DNA of 64,000 bases. Source: Frankia umida. GTDB taxonomy: Bacteria; Actinomycetota; Actinomycetes; Frankiales; Frankiaceae. Position 1 is the stretch's first letter. Every line of letters begins with the position of its first letter. The stretch covers positions 124,001 to 188,000 of the forward strand of contig NZ_JALKFT010000005.1 in NCBI RefSeq assembly GCF_023242945.1, written 5' to 3'. This document shows positions 8,386 to 16,292 of the stretch, in pieces. A model generated the notes under the pieces. That model ran no database searches. It worked only from the letters and a program-made list of their open reading frames with translations, and was not told where the DNA came from. A program made the translations under genes and the position numbers.

Positions 8386-9303
8386 GTGCTCAGCCCGCAC
8401 ACCGTCGGCGAACGCGCCGCGGTGATCCTCGATGCGATCGAGGCACACCCGCACTTCGAGCGGCTGCGTACGAGCACCCTCGCCTACTCGCAACGCTGGG
8501 TGACGTTCACCGGCCTGCCGCTGATCGCCGAATGGGATGTGGTGGTGGACGGCCCCGGTCTGTTCGTCGAGGCCGTACGCAGCATGGCGATGCGCGCCGC
8601 CGTGTATGAGCTGACCGGTGACGAACGGGCCGCCGAACTCGCTGTCTCCGCGCCGGTGGACGAGATGCTGCATGCCCTGGCCGCCCAGCTCACCGCGCTG
8701 ACCCGCCTTCAGGCCGACCTGTCGCTGACCTTCGTCTCCTCCACCGGCGGACGATCGGTCGGCGAGCGCGGGACGCGGGGCCATCCGGTCCCCGGCCCTT
8801 CGGTCCCCGGCCATTCGGTCACGGGTCATCCCGTCGTGGGGCCTCCGGTGCCGGGGTCGCCGGGCGTCGGATATCCGATCATGGGGTATCCGGCTGCTGG
8901 TTACGCGGTGGGCGCGTCCGCCTTCGGTGCGCGCGCGGTTGACCGGAGTACCAGCGGGGTGCGCGCGGGTGGGCGGCGACCGGTGGGCCTGCGGGCGGGC
9001 GGCCGGCATCGTGTCGACGGCTTTTCCGCGGCGGGACGCCCCCCCACCGGCGCTGCTGAGCGCGGTGTTCCGGACGGCTCCGACGTCTCAGGTCGCGACA
9101 TGGCTGAGGGTGATGCGGCCGTCTACGATCTGGACGGTCACACCGATCAGATCTACCGTGCCGCCGGATGGGGCGAGCCGCCCCGGCGGTTCTGGCTCGG
9201 CTGCCTCGAGGCCCGGCGTCGGCTCGATGTGCTGTACGAACACTACGAATCCATTGGGATTCACGCCGGCGGCGGAGCCCACTTCCTCACCTTCGGCCGC
9301 TAG
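8386..9303 (+). CDS. Hypothetical protein with Gly/Pro-rich middle
   Basis: A 305-residue protein I cannot assign. Residues 1–125 are helical and regular (GERAAVILDAIEAHPHFERL, DEMLHALAAQLTALTRLQAD). Residues 130–170 are a low-complexity Gly/Pro/Val tract of degenerate short repeats such as GHPVPGPSVPGHS and VGYPIMGYPAAGY. The C-terminal 60 residues return to an ordered, aromatic-rich segment (GWGEPPRRFWLGCLEARRRL). GTG 8386 follows GGGAGG at 8375–8380 with a suitable gap. It is divergent from the XRE regulator gene (181 bp between), a layout in which the regulator often controls the partner. Confidence 0.75.
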   Translation: MLSPHTVGERAAVILDAIEAHPHFERLRTSTLAYSQRWVTFTGLPLIAEWDVVVDGPGLFVEAVRSMAMRAAVYELTGDERAAELAVSAPVDEMLHALAAQLTALTRLQADLSLTFVSSTGGRSVGERGTRGHPVPGPSVPGHSVTGHPVVGPPVPGSPGVGYPIMGYPAAGYAVGASAFGARAVDRSTSGVRAGGRRPVGLRAGGRHRVDGFSAAGRPPTGAAERGVPDGSDVSGRDMAEGDAAVYDLDGHTDQIYRAAGWGEPPRRFWLGCLEARRRLDVLYEHYESIGIHAGGGAHFLTFGR

Positions 9304-9365
9304 CGCGCCTGTCCGCGCGTGCTCAGGGGCAGCGGCCGTCGTCCCAGCTCCGGAGACCGGACCAG

Positions 9366-10793
9366 TCAGCGGGTCGCCAGGGCGCTGAGCTCGTTGACGG
9401 TGCGGGTGGTGGATTCGTCGGCACCGGTGATGGGGGTGGTGCCTGCGGTCCTGGTGGGGGAGGAAACGGAAGCGGTGGTGTCGGCGATGCCCGCGGCGGC
9501 GGTGATGATCGAACGCAGGAGTTCGCCGGCGCGGACGGCGACGTTGGACAGCAGCGTCGAGGAGATGCCGTGGGAGTGTTCGGTGGCGCCGAGGACGTAG
9601 ACGCCGGCGGTGGTGCCGGGGTCGGTGCGCAGGCGGTAGTCACGTCCGATGTGGGGGTGCCCGGTGGCGTCCGACGGGCAGTGTTCGGCCAGGGTGCCGA
9701 GTAGCTGGCGCGGGTCGCGGGAGCGGTAGCCGGTGGCGAACACGACGATGTCCGCCTCGAGGGTCTCCCGGGTGCCGGTGGGCAGGAACTCGATGTCGAG
9801 GGACACGCCGTCGGCCAGGGGGCGCAGGTCGAGCAGGCGGGAGGCGCGCATCATCCGCAGGCGTTCGCGGCCGTGCACCTTCTCCTGGTACATCCGCCGG
9901 TACAACTCGTCGATCAGGTCGATGTCGACCACCGAGTAGTTGGTGCCGCGGCTGTAGCCCGAAAGCATCTCCTTCACCGCGGGTGGCGCGGTGTAGAAGT
10001 CGTCGACGGCGGACGGGTCGAAGATCTGGTTGGCGAAAGCGCTGTTGTCCGCCGGGCTGAAGCCGTAGCGGGCGAAGACAGCGATCACCTCGGCCGCCGG
10101 ATGGCGGGTGTGCAGGAACTCGGTGACCTCGGCCGCGCTCTGGCCGGCGCCGATGACGACGAACCGCTCACGGCTGGTGGCCGGCATGCTGGCCACCCGG
10201 TGCAGCAGGTCGTAGTTGTGCCAGACCCGTTCACCGAGGTCGATGCCGGCGGGCACATGTGGTTCGAGCCCGACGGCCAGAACGACGTTGCGAGCCCGGT
10301 GGATGACCGTCTCCCCGGTGTCGCCGCGGACCGCGACCACATCGACCAGGGCGATCTCGCCGTCGACCAGGACGGGGCGCAGATCGACGACCCGCAGGTC
10401 GTAGCTGACCAGATGGTCGAGCCGGCGGGCGGCCCACTCCAGATAGTCGTGGAATTCCTGGCGCAGTGGGAACTGCGTCTTGTGGTTGATGAAGTCGACC
10501 AGTCGGTTCTGCTCGTGCAGGAATGACAGGAAGCTGAAGTCGCTGGCCGGATTGCGCAGGGTCACCAGGTCCTTCAGGAAGGACACCTGCATGGTCGCGC
10601 CCTCGAGCAGCATGCCGCGGTGCCAGCCGAAGCTGTTCTGTCGTTCCAGAAACGACACGTTCAGCGCGTCCTGCGGGGACCGCGCCGCGTTGTGTTCTTC
10701 GATGGCGATCGCCAGAGCCAGGTTCGAGGGGCCGAATCCGACTCCGACGAGGTCCAGAATGCCGTTGTCTGCGGACGCCGGACGTCTTGCCAC
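9366..10793 (-). CDS. L-ornithine N5-monooxygenase (siderophore hydroxylase)
   Basis: A flavin- and NADPH-dependent hydroxylase of the SidA/PvdA/IucD/MbtG family. It makes N5-hydroxyornithine (or N6-hydroxylysine), the precursor of hydroxamate ligands. FAD motif GVGFGPSNLAL is near residue 18, the substrate region includes MLLEGATMQVSFLKDLVTLR, the NADPH motif is VVIGAGQSAAEV, and the C-terminal ATGYR signature follows. GTG 10793 is preferred (475 residues) because GGAGG lies seven bases upstream. GTG 10811 has only a four-base gap. Ornithine is favoured by the downstream NRPS, whose third A domain has a hydroxyornithine-type code. A strong iron box (10880–10898) sits about 87 bp upstream, so low iron should induce it. 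Confidence 0.95.
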   Translation of the reverse strand: MARRPASADNGILDLVGVGFGPSNLALAIAIEEHNAARSPQDALNVSFLERQNSFGWHRGMLLEGATMQVSFLKDLVTLRNPASDFSFLSFLHEQNRLVDFINHKTQFPLRQEFHDYLEWAARRLDHLVSYDLRVVDLRPVLVDGEIALVDVVAVRGDTGETVIHRARNVVLAVGLEPHVPAGIDLGERVWHNYDLLHRVASMPATSRERFVVIGAGQSAAEVTEFLHTRHPAAEVIAVFARYGFSPADNSAFANQIFDPSAVDDFYTAPPAVKEMLSGYSRGTNYSVVDIDLIDELYRRMYQEKVHGRERLRMMRASRLLDLRPLADGVSLDIEFLPTGTRETLEADIVVFATGYRSRDPRQLLGTLAEHCPSDATGHPHIGRDYRLRTDPGTTAGVYVLGATEHSHGISSTLLSNVAVRAGELLRSIITAAAGIADTTASVSSPTRTAGTTPITGADESTTRTVNELSALATR

Positions 10794-11223
10794 AGCCGAT
10801 CCTCCGGTCACTGATCCTCCAGCCGCTGAGCGAATCGCTTCGTCTGCTGGCGAGGGTGGTATGGCGAGAATAAAATAAGTTAAGGTAGCCTTACCTTATC
10901 TTGTCCATCTTCGGGGTGGGCTCGTGGCATGTCAAGGGAATCGGGAGGGTCGCTGCCCTGGTTGAGGCCCTGGTCACGCCACCGGGCCTGGCTGTCGACG
11001 GTGTCTGTGAGCGGGCTGTCCGCTACCTGTGGGGAGGGGCGCGCGGGTGTGCGGCACGGGCGGTGCTGGCAGCCGGGGCGCAGGGGCTGACGGGGACTGG
11101 GGTGCCGGCCGTGACTCGGATGACGCCGGCGACCCTCTGGACGCAACGGCCGGAGCACGGATACCGTCCCTGGCTGGCAAGTTAACCTATCTTTACCCAC
11201 CGGGTGGATTGTGAGGCACGTCG
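10794..11223. other. Divergent promoter region of siderophore genes
   Basis: This 430-bp gap separates the ornithine hydroxylase (leftward) from the FecCD permease (rightward). It holds one clear iron box. A weaker half-site, AGATAGGTTAAC on the minus strand near 11181–11193, has a good left arm and a poor right arm, so it is only a candidate. No convincing gene is seen: the open frames inside are short and lack ribosome sites. Confidence 0.6.
10880..10898 (+). promoter_or_regulatory. IdeR/DmdR iron box
   Basis: TTAAGGTAGCCTTACCTTA is an imperfect palindrome close to the IdeR/DmdR consensus TTAGGTTAGGCTAACCTAA. It should bind the Fe2+-loaded repressor and shut off the ornithine hydroxylase, and perhaps the divergent permease operon. 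Confidence 0.9.
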
Positions 11224-12375
11224 GTGCGAACTGTCGCGCACAACGGTCCGGCCGGGGCGACCCTGGCCGGCGCCGTCCACGTGCACGACCACGCGACGGC
11301 GGCGACACCCCTGACAACGACGACCCCGACAGCGACGCCCCCGATCCGGCCCCCGAGGCCGACGATCACGGGTGCGGCGGCGGTGCGGCGGCGGGTTGGT
11401 GGGCTGGTAGCGGCACTGGTGGTGCTGGCGGTGGTGTGTCTGCTCAGCCTGTGGCTGGGGGCCAACCGGGTGCCGTTCACCGAGGTCTGGCGGGTTCTGT
11501 GGCACAACGACGGGTCGAAGGCGGCCGTGATCGTGCACGACCTGCGGGTTCCCCGCACGCTGCTCGGGCTCGCGGTCGGCGCGGCGCTGGGGGTGTCCGG
11601 GGCGGTCACCCAGGCGCTGACCCGCAACGACCTGGCCGAACCGGGGCTGCTCGGGATCAGCATGGGCGCCTCGGCCGCGGTCGCGCTGGGCATCTCGGCG
11701 CTCGGGGTGACGAGCACGGCGGGCTACGTCTGGTTCGCGTTCGTCGGGGCGGCGCTCACCTCGGTCGCGGTGTTCGCGATCGGCACGGCCGGGCGCGGGG
11801 CGGACACGCCGGCGAACCTGGTGGTGGCCGGGGCGGCGGCGGTGGCGCTGCTCGGCGCGGTGGTCAACGCGATCCTGATCCTCGACCCGACCGCGTTCGA
11901 CCGGTTTCGCTTCTGGGATGTCGGGTCGCTGGCCGCACCGGGCGCGCCGGCGCTGTCGACGATCTGGCCGTTCATCGTCGTCGGTCTGCTGCTGGCGGCC
12001 AGCCAGGCCCGCTCCCTGAACGCGCTCGCGCTTGGCGAACAGGCCGCCCGCGGCCTCGGCGTCCACCTGAACCGGGCCCGGCTGCTCGGTGCGCTCGCGG
12101 TGGTGCTGCTGTGCGGGGCGGCCACCGCCGCCGCCGGGCCGATCGCCTTTGTCGGCCTCGCCGTCCCGCATATCGCCCGGGCGATCGTGGGGACCGACCA
12201 GCGTTGGGTGCTGCCGTACTGCGCCGTGCTCGCCGCGGTGCTGCTGCTCGGCGCCGACCTGATCGGCCGACTTGTCGTCGCGCCGGGTGAGCTGCGGGTC
12301 GGTGTGGTCACGGCCTTCCTCGGCGCCCCGGTGTTCATCGCGCTGTGCCGCCGCGCCCGGCTGGCACGCGCATGA
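11224..12375 (+). CDS. FecCD-family iron-siderophore ABC permease, first subunit
   Basis: Inner-membrane permease for ferric siderophore uptake (FecCD/BtuC type). After a Thr/Pro-rich cytoplasmic N terminus of about 50 residues there are around nine to ten hydrophobic helices (for example VGGLVAALVVLAVVCLLSLW). Family signatures are LRVPRTLLGLAVGAALGVSG, RNDLAEPGLLGISMGASAA and the C-terminal GPIAFVGLAVPHIAR, whose Gly-rich loop contacts the ATPase. GTG 11224 has GTGAGG seven to eight bases upstream. The stop overlaps the next gene's ATG (ATGA). It should pair with the second permease and the FecE-like ATPase. Confidence 0.93.
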   Translation: MRTVAHNGPAGATLAGAVHVHDHATAATPLTTTTPTATPPIRPPRPTITGAAAVRRRVGGLVAALVVLAVVCLLSLWLGANRVPFTEVWRVLWHNDGSKAAVIVHDLRVPRTLLGLAVGAALGVSGAVTQALTRNDLAEPGLLGISMGASAAVALGISALGVTSTAGYVWFAFVGAALTSVAVFAIGTAGRGADTPANLVVAGAAAVALLGAVVNAILILDPTAFDRFRFWDVGSLAAPGAPALSTIWPFIVVGLLLAASQARSLNALALGEQAARGLGVHLNRARLLGALAVVLLCGAATAAAGPIAFVGLAVPHIARAIVGTDQRWVLPYCAVLAAVLLLGADLIGRLVVAPGELRVGVVTAFLGAPVFIALCRRARLARA

Positions 12376-13460
12376 ACTCCGCGCGGGTGACCAACCCGCG
12401 GGTGGCCGGGCCGGTGGTGGGGGCTGGTCGGGTCGTCCGGGTTCGGCGGTTCGGGGGGGACGCGGTGTCGGTGCGGATCTCCCCGCGGTCGATCACCATC
12501 AGCGCGGCGTTCACGGTGGCCGTGCTGGTCGCCGGGGTGGCCGCGCTGACAACGGGTGACTACCCGATCCCGTTCGCCGATGTCGTGCGCACCCTGGCGG
12601 GGCACGGCAGCGGTGGCAACGACTTCGTGGTCAACTCGCTGCGGCTGCCGCGGCTGCTCACCGGTCTGCTGGTCGGGGCGGGGCTCGCCCTGAGCGGGTC
12701 GATCTTCCAGAGCGTGTCGGGCAACCTGCTCGGCAGCCCGGACATCCTCGGGTTCACCACCGGCTCCGCCACCGGGGCGATCGTGGTTCTGCTGGTGCTG
12801 CATGGCACGGCGGGGCAGGCGACGTTCGGCGCGGTCGTCGGCGGGGTGATCACCGGGGCGCTGGTCTACCTGCTGGCGCATCGGCGGGGTGTCGCCGGGC
12901 CGCGGCTGGTGCTGATCGGGATCGCGGCCGGTGCGTTGCTGTCGTCGGTCAACTCGTATCTGATCACCAGGGCCGAGCTGGCCGACGCGGTCAACACCCA
13001 GATCTGGCTGATCGGCAGTCTGAACAGCCGCGGCTGGGAGCAGGTCCGTCCACTCGCGGCGGCGCTGGTCGTCCTGGTGCCACTCGCGCTGTGGCTGGGG
13101 CGCAGGCTTGCCTACCTGGAACTCGGTGACGACACCGCGCAGGCCCTGGGGGTGGGGGTCGGCCGGAGCCGGGCGGCGCTGATCGCGGTCGGGGCGGCGC
13201 TGGCGGCGGTCGCGACCGCCGCCGCCGGGCCGATCGGTTTCGTCGCGCTGACCGCGCCGCCGTTGGCCCGCTGGCTGTGCGGGGCGTCGGCGCCGCCGTT
13301 GGTGGCGACCGCGCTGGCCGGCGCGGCCCTGGTCGCCGTCAGCGATCTGGCGGCGCAGCGGCTGTTCGCCCCCACCCAGCTGCCGGTGGGGGTGGCGACC
13401 GCCGTGGTCGGCGGCGCCTATCTGGCCGTCCTGCTCGTCCGGCAACGGCGACCCGGATGA
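12372..13460 (+). CDS. FecCD-family iron-siderophore ABC permease, second subunit
   Basis: Second half of the permease pair, 362 residues from ATG 12372, which overlaps the preceding stop as ATGA. The open frame extends upstream, but the overlap decides the start. FecCD marks are visible: SLRLPRLLTGLLVGAGLALS, GNLLGSPDILGFTTGSATGA, and the coupling loop AAGPIGFVALTAPPLARWL near the C terminus. About nine transmembrane helices are expected. It is followed, after 58 bp, by the ATPase gene. Function is import of the ferric siderophore from the binding protein, which here is encoded 41 kb away at 54915. Confidence 0.93.
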   Translation: MNSARVTNPRVAGPVVGAGRVVRVRRFGGDAVSVRISPRSITISAAFTVAVLVAGVAALTTGDYPIPFADVVRTLAGHGSGGNDFVVNSLRLPRLLTGLLVGAGLALSGSIFQSVSGNLLGSPDILGFTTGSATGAIVVLLVLHGTAGQATFGAVVGGVITGALVYLLAHRRGVAGPRLVLIGIAAGALLSSVNSYLITRAELADAVNTQIWLIGSLNSRGWEQVRPLAAALVVLVPLALWLGRRLAYLELGDDTAQALGVGVGRSRAALIAVGAALAAVATAAAGPIGFVALTAPPLARWLCGASAPPLVATALAGAALVAVSDLAAQRLFAPTQLPVGVATAVVGGAYLAVLLVRQRRPG

Positions 13461-13518
13461 CAGCACAGGCGGCACGGGCAGGGCGGAACGCATCCGACGG
13501 TGGGAGAGAGGGCGGCCG

Positions 13519-14460
13519 ATGACGCGGCTGAGCGCGCACGAACTGACACTCGCGTATGACCGGCGGGTCGTGGCCAGCGGGCTGGACATCGAGATCCCGG
13601 ACGGGGAGTTCACCGTCATCGTCGGGCCGAACGCCTGCGGCAAGTCGACGCTGCTGCGCGCGCTGGTCCGACTGTTGCGGCCGAAGGCGGGGGCCGTCCA
13701 TCTCGACGGCGAACTGATCTCGTCCTATCCGACGAAGGAGGTCGCCCGCCGGCTTGGGCTGCTCGCCCAGTCGGCGACGGCGCCGGCCGGCATCACCGTC
13801 GCCGACCTGGTCGCCCGCGGCCGCTACCCGCACCAGCGGCTGCTGCGGCAGTGGTCACGTGAGGACGAGGAGGTCGTCGCCGCCGTCATGGCGCGCACCC
13901 ACCTCACCGAACTCGCCGACCGCGCGGTGGACGAGCTCTCCGGCGGGCAGCGCCAGCGGGTGTGGCTGGCCATGGTGCTCGCCCAGCAGACGCCGATCCT
14001 GCTGCTGGACGAGCCGACCACCTTCCTCGACATCGCCCACCAGATCGAGGTGCTCGACCTGTGCGCCGACCTGCTGGTCGACGGCGGTCACACCCTGGTG
14101 GCGGTGCTGCACGACCTCAACCAGGCCAGCCGCTACGCGGGGCATCTGGTGGCGATGCGTGACGGGCGGATCGTCGCCCAGGGCCCGCCGAACGAGATCG
14201 TGACCGCCGAGCTCGTCGAGGAGGTGTTCGGTCTCGCCTGCCGGGTCATCACCGACCCGGAATCCGAGACGCCGCTGGTCATCCCGCTGCGCTCCCGGGC
14301 CGGCCAGGTCGTGCGGGTCGCACCGGCGAGCGTGGACGAGACCCCCGACACGACGGCGGACGCCACGAGCACCTCGACCGAGCCGGTGACGGACGGCGAC
14401 GATGCCGTGGTCGGGGTGGGCGTAGGGGCGACGGCGGGCTCGGGCGGTCACAACGGTTGA
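13519..14460 (+). CDS. Iron-siderophore ABC transporter ATP-binding protein (FecE/FepC type)
   Basis: ATPase of the siderophore importer, 313 residues. Walker A is GPNACGKST, the signature is LSGGQRQRVWLAMVLAQ, Walker B plus catalytic Glu is ILLLDEPTTFLD, and the switch His is in VLHDLNQASRYA. The last 50 or so residues after IPLRSRAGQVVRVAP are a Thr/Asp/Val/Gly-rich tail without motif. ATG 13519 follows GAGAGAGGGCGGCCG. It closes the permease operon. The next unit has its own iron box 16 bp after this stop. Confidence 0.93.
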   Translation: MTRLSAHELTLAYDRRVVASGLDIEIPDGEFTVIVGPNACGKSTLLRALVRLLRPKAGAVHLDGELISSYPTKEVARRLGLLAQSATAPAGITVADLVARGRYPHQRLLRQWSREDEEVVAAVMARTHLTELADRAVDELSGGQRQRVWLAMVLAQQTPILLLDEPTTFLDIAHQIEVLDLCADLLVDGGHTLVAVLHDLNQASRYAGHLVAMRDGRIVAQGPPNEIVTAELVEEVFGLACRVITDPESETPLVIPLRSRAGQVVRVAPASVDETPDTTADATSTSTEPVTDGDDAVVGVGVGATAGSGGHNG

Positions 14461-14475
14461 CGCGCAGCCAGGGAC

Positions 14476-14494
14476 TTAGGTTACCTGTACCTAA
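14476..14494 (+). promoter_or_regulatory. IdeR/DmdR iron box, near-perfect palindrome
   Basis: TTAGGTTACCTGTACCTAA matches both arms of the IdeR/DmdR consensus almost fully. It lies 68 bp before the chosen start of the ABC transporter gene. It also lies inside the longest open frame of that gene, which argues that the upstream TTG/ATG-less extension is not translated. Confidence 0.93.
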
Positions 14495-14561
14495 ATTCCG
14501 GAATGCGACCGCGGGCGCAGGGAGCCGGGTAAGCCGCAGGCAGGACGGATGGTGCTGGGTT

Positions 14562-16292
14562 GTGAACAGCTCGACGGGCAGACGGCTGCTGCGTGAGCGG
14601 CTGCGGCGTCAGCGGCGCGAGCTCACCCTCGGCGCCCTGGCCACGGTCGTCCAACAGGGCGCCATGCTCGCGTTGCCCTGGTGTGTGCAGCGGGCGCTGG
14701 ACCGTGGGATCACGCCGGGCTCGGTGGACGAGACCGTGCGGTGGGCGATTCCCACGGCTCTGGTCGCCGTCGCCTTCACCCTCGGCGGGATCGGCGGGCT
14801 GCGCTGGTCGGGGCGGGCCGCGGCGCGCGTCGCGCATGGGCTGCGGGCCTCGATCGTCGAGCGGGTGGCCGCCTTCGACCGGCCGGCGCTGGCCCGCTAC
14901 GGCCGCGGTGACCTGGCGATGCGCGCCACCCGGGACGTCGACCTGATCCGGCTGTGGGTGCAGAGCCTGTCGATCTGGATTCGGATCGCGGTGACGATCG
15001 TGGTGGTGCTGCCCGCGTTCGCCCTGCTCGATCCGCTGCTGCTGGTCGTCGGGATCGTGACGATCCCGCTGGTGGCGCTGGCCAACGCCTACTTTCCCGC
15101 CCGGTTCGACGTGGCCAACGACCGGCTGTCCGAGTCGTTCGGGGCCCGTGCCGACGCCGTCGACGACCTGCTGACGGCCAGCGCCGCCGTGCGGGGCATC
15201 GGCGGGGAGGCCCAACTGGTGCGCCGCCACCACGAGCGCAGCGCCGCCCTCACCGAGCACACGATGGTCGCCGCGCGGATCTCGGCGGCGTGGACGTCCG
15301 TTCCGCCGGCGGTGCCGCGGCTCGCGATCGCGGCGGGCCTGGGTATCGGGGGCACCGCCGCGCTGCACGGCGACCTCACCATCGGCGGTCTGGTCGCCTT
15401 CACCTCCTGGATGACCACACTGACGCTGGCCGTGACGATCGCGGTGGACCTGCTGTCCTCACGCGGGCAGGCCCGGGTCGCCGCCACCCGGATCGCCGAG
15501 GTGCTCGACACCGCGGTCAGCGCCGACGACCCGACGGGTGGCGAGGTGCCACCGGCCGAGGGTGCGCTGGTGGCCGAGGCCATCACCGCGGTGCGCGACG
15601 GCCGCCGCGTGCTGGGCCCGCTCGACCTGCGGGTCGGCCCCGGCGAGTTCGTCGCGGTCACCGGCCCGACCGGCAGCGGCAAGACGACGCTGGCCCGGGT
15701 GCTGTGCCGGCTGGAGGACCCCGAGACCGGCACGGTCAGCCTCGGCGGGGTGGACCTGCGCCGGGTCGCCCGGGTGGAGCTGTCCGCCCGGATCGGGCTG
15801 GTCCCGCAGCGGCCCCTGATCCTCGCCGGCACCGTGGCCGACAACCTGCGGGTGGGCCGGGAGTTCGACCTGGCGGCGATGCGCGGGGCGACCGAGGTCG
15901 CCGCGGTCGACGGCTTCGTGGCGAGCCTGCCCGAGGGCTACGACACCTCCCTCGGTGAACGCGGCGCGACGGTCTCCGGTGGTCAGGGCCAACGCCTGGC
16001 GCTGGCCCGTGGCCTGCTCGGCCGACCGGACGTGCTGATCCTCGACGACGTCACCGCCGCGGTGGACGCCGACACCGAGGCCACCATCCTGCGCCGGCTG
16101 CGGGCCTGGGCCCCGCGGGCCGCCCTGATCGTCATCTCGCATCGTCCGTCCGTGCTGGCCGCCGCCGACCGCGTCCTGTACCTGGGCCCGGACGGCGCTC
16201 CCGTCCACCCCGGGACCGAGACCCGGGCCGGTGAGCCCGAGGCGGCCGGCGGCGCCGACACGCGCGTCCCGGTGGGTGGTGGTCATGGCTGA
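14562..16292 (+). CDS. ABC transporter, membrane plus ATPase, degenerate-site subunit (IrtA/IrtB-like)
   Basis: Half transporter of 576 residues: an N-terminal six-helix type-IV ABC domain (about 1–310) and a C-terminal ATPase. Walker A is GPTGSGKTT, the signature VSGGQGQRLALARG, and Walker B LILDDVTAAVD. The catalytic Glu is replaced by Asp, the hallmark of the inactive site in heterodimeric transporters. GTG 14562 is taken as start because the in-frame extension to 14457 would place the iron box inside the coding sequence. The ribosome site is weak. The partner overlaps by eight bases. Likely role: siderophore export or IrtAB-type uptake and iron release; orientation cannot be told from sequence. 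Confidence 0.85.
   Translation: MNSSTGRRLLRERLRRQRRELTLGALATVVQQGAMLALPWCVQRALDRGITPGSVDETVRWAIPTALVAVAFTLGGIGGLRWSGRAAARVAHGLRASIVERVAAFDRPALARYGRGDLAMRATRDVDLIRLWVQSLSIWIRIAVTIVVVLPAFALLDPLLLVVGIVTIPLVALANAYFPARFDVANDRLSESFGARADAVDDLLTASAAVRGIGGEAQLVRRHHERSAALTEHTMVAARISAAWTSVPPAVPRLAIAAGLGIGGTAALHGDLTIGGLVAFTSWMTTLTLAVTIAVDLLSSRGQARVAATRIAEVLDTAVSADDPTGGEVPPAEGALVAEAITAVRDGRRVLGPLDLRVGPGEFVAVTGPTGSGKTTLARVLCRLEDPETGTVSLGGVDLRRVARVELSARIGLVPQRPLILAGTVADNLRVGREFDLAAMRGATEVAAVDGFVASLPEGYDTSLGERGATVSGGQGQRLALARGLLGRPDVLILDDVTAAVDADTEATILRRLRAWAPRAALIVISHRPSVLAAADRVLYLGPDGAPVHPGTETRAGEPEAAGGADTRVPVGGGHG

Noticed and set aside
11181..11199. Second iron box just before the FecCD permease
   Set aside because: Only one arm fits the consensus; too weak to list as a site, though shared control by the box at 10880 is possible.
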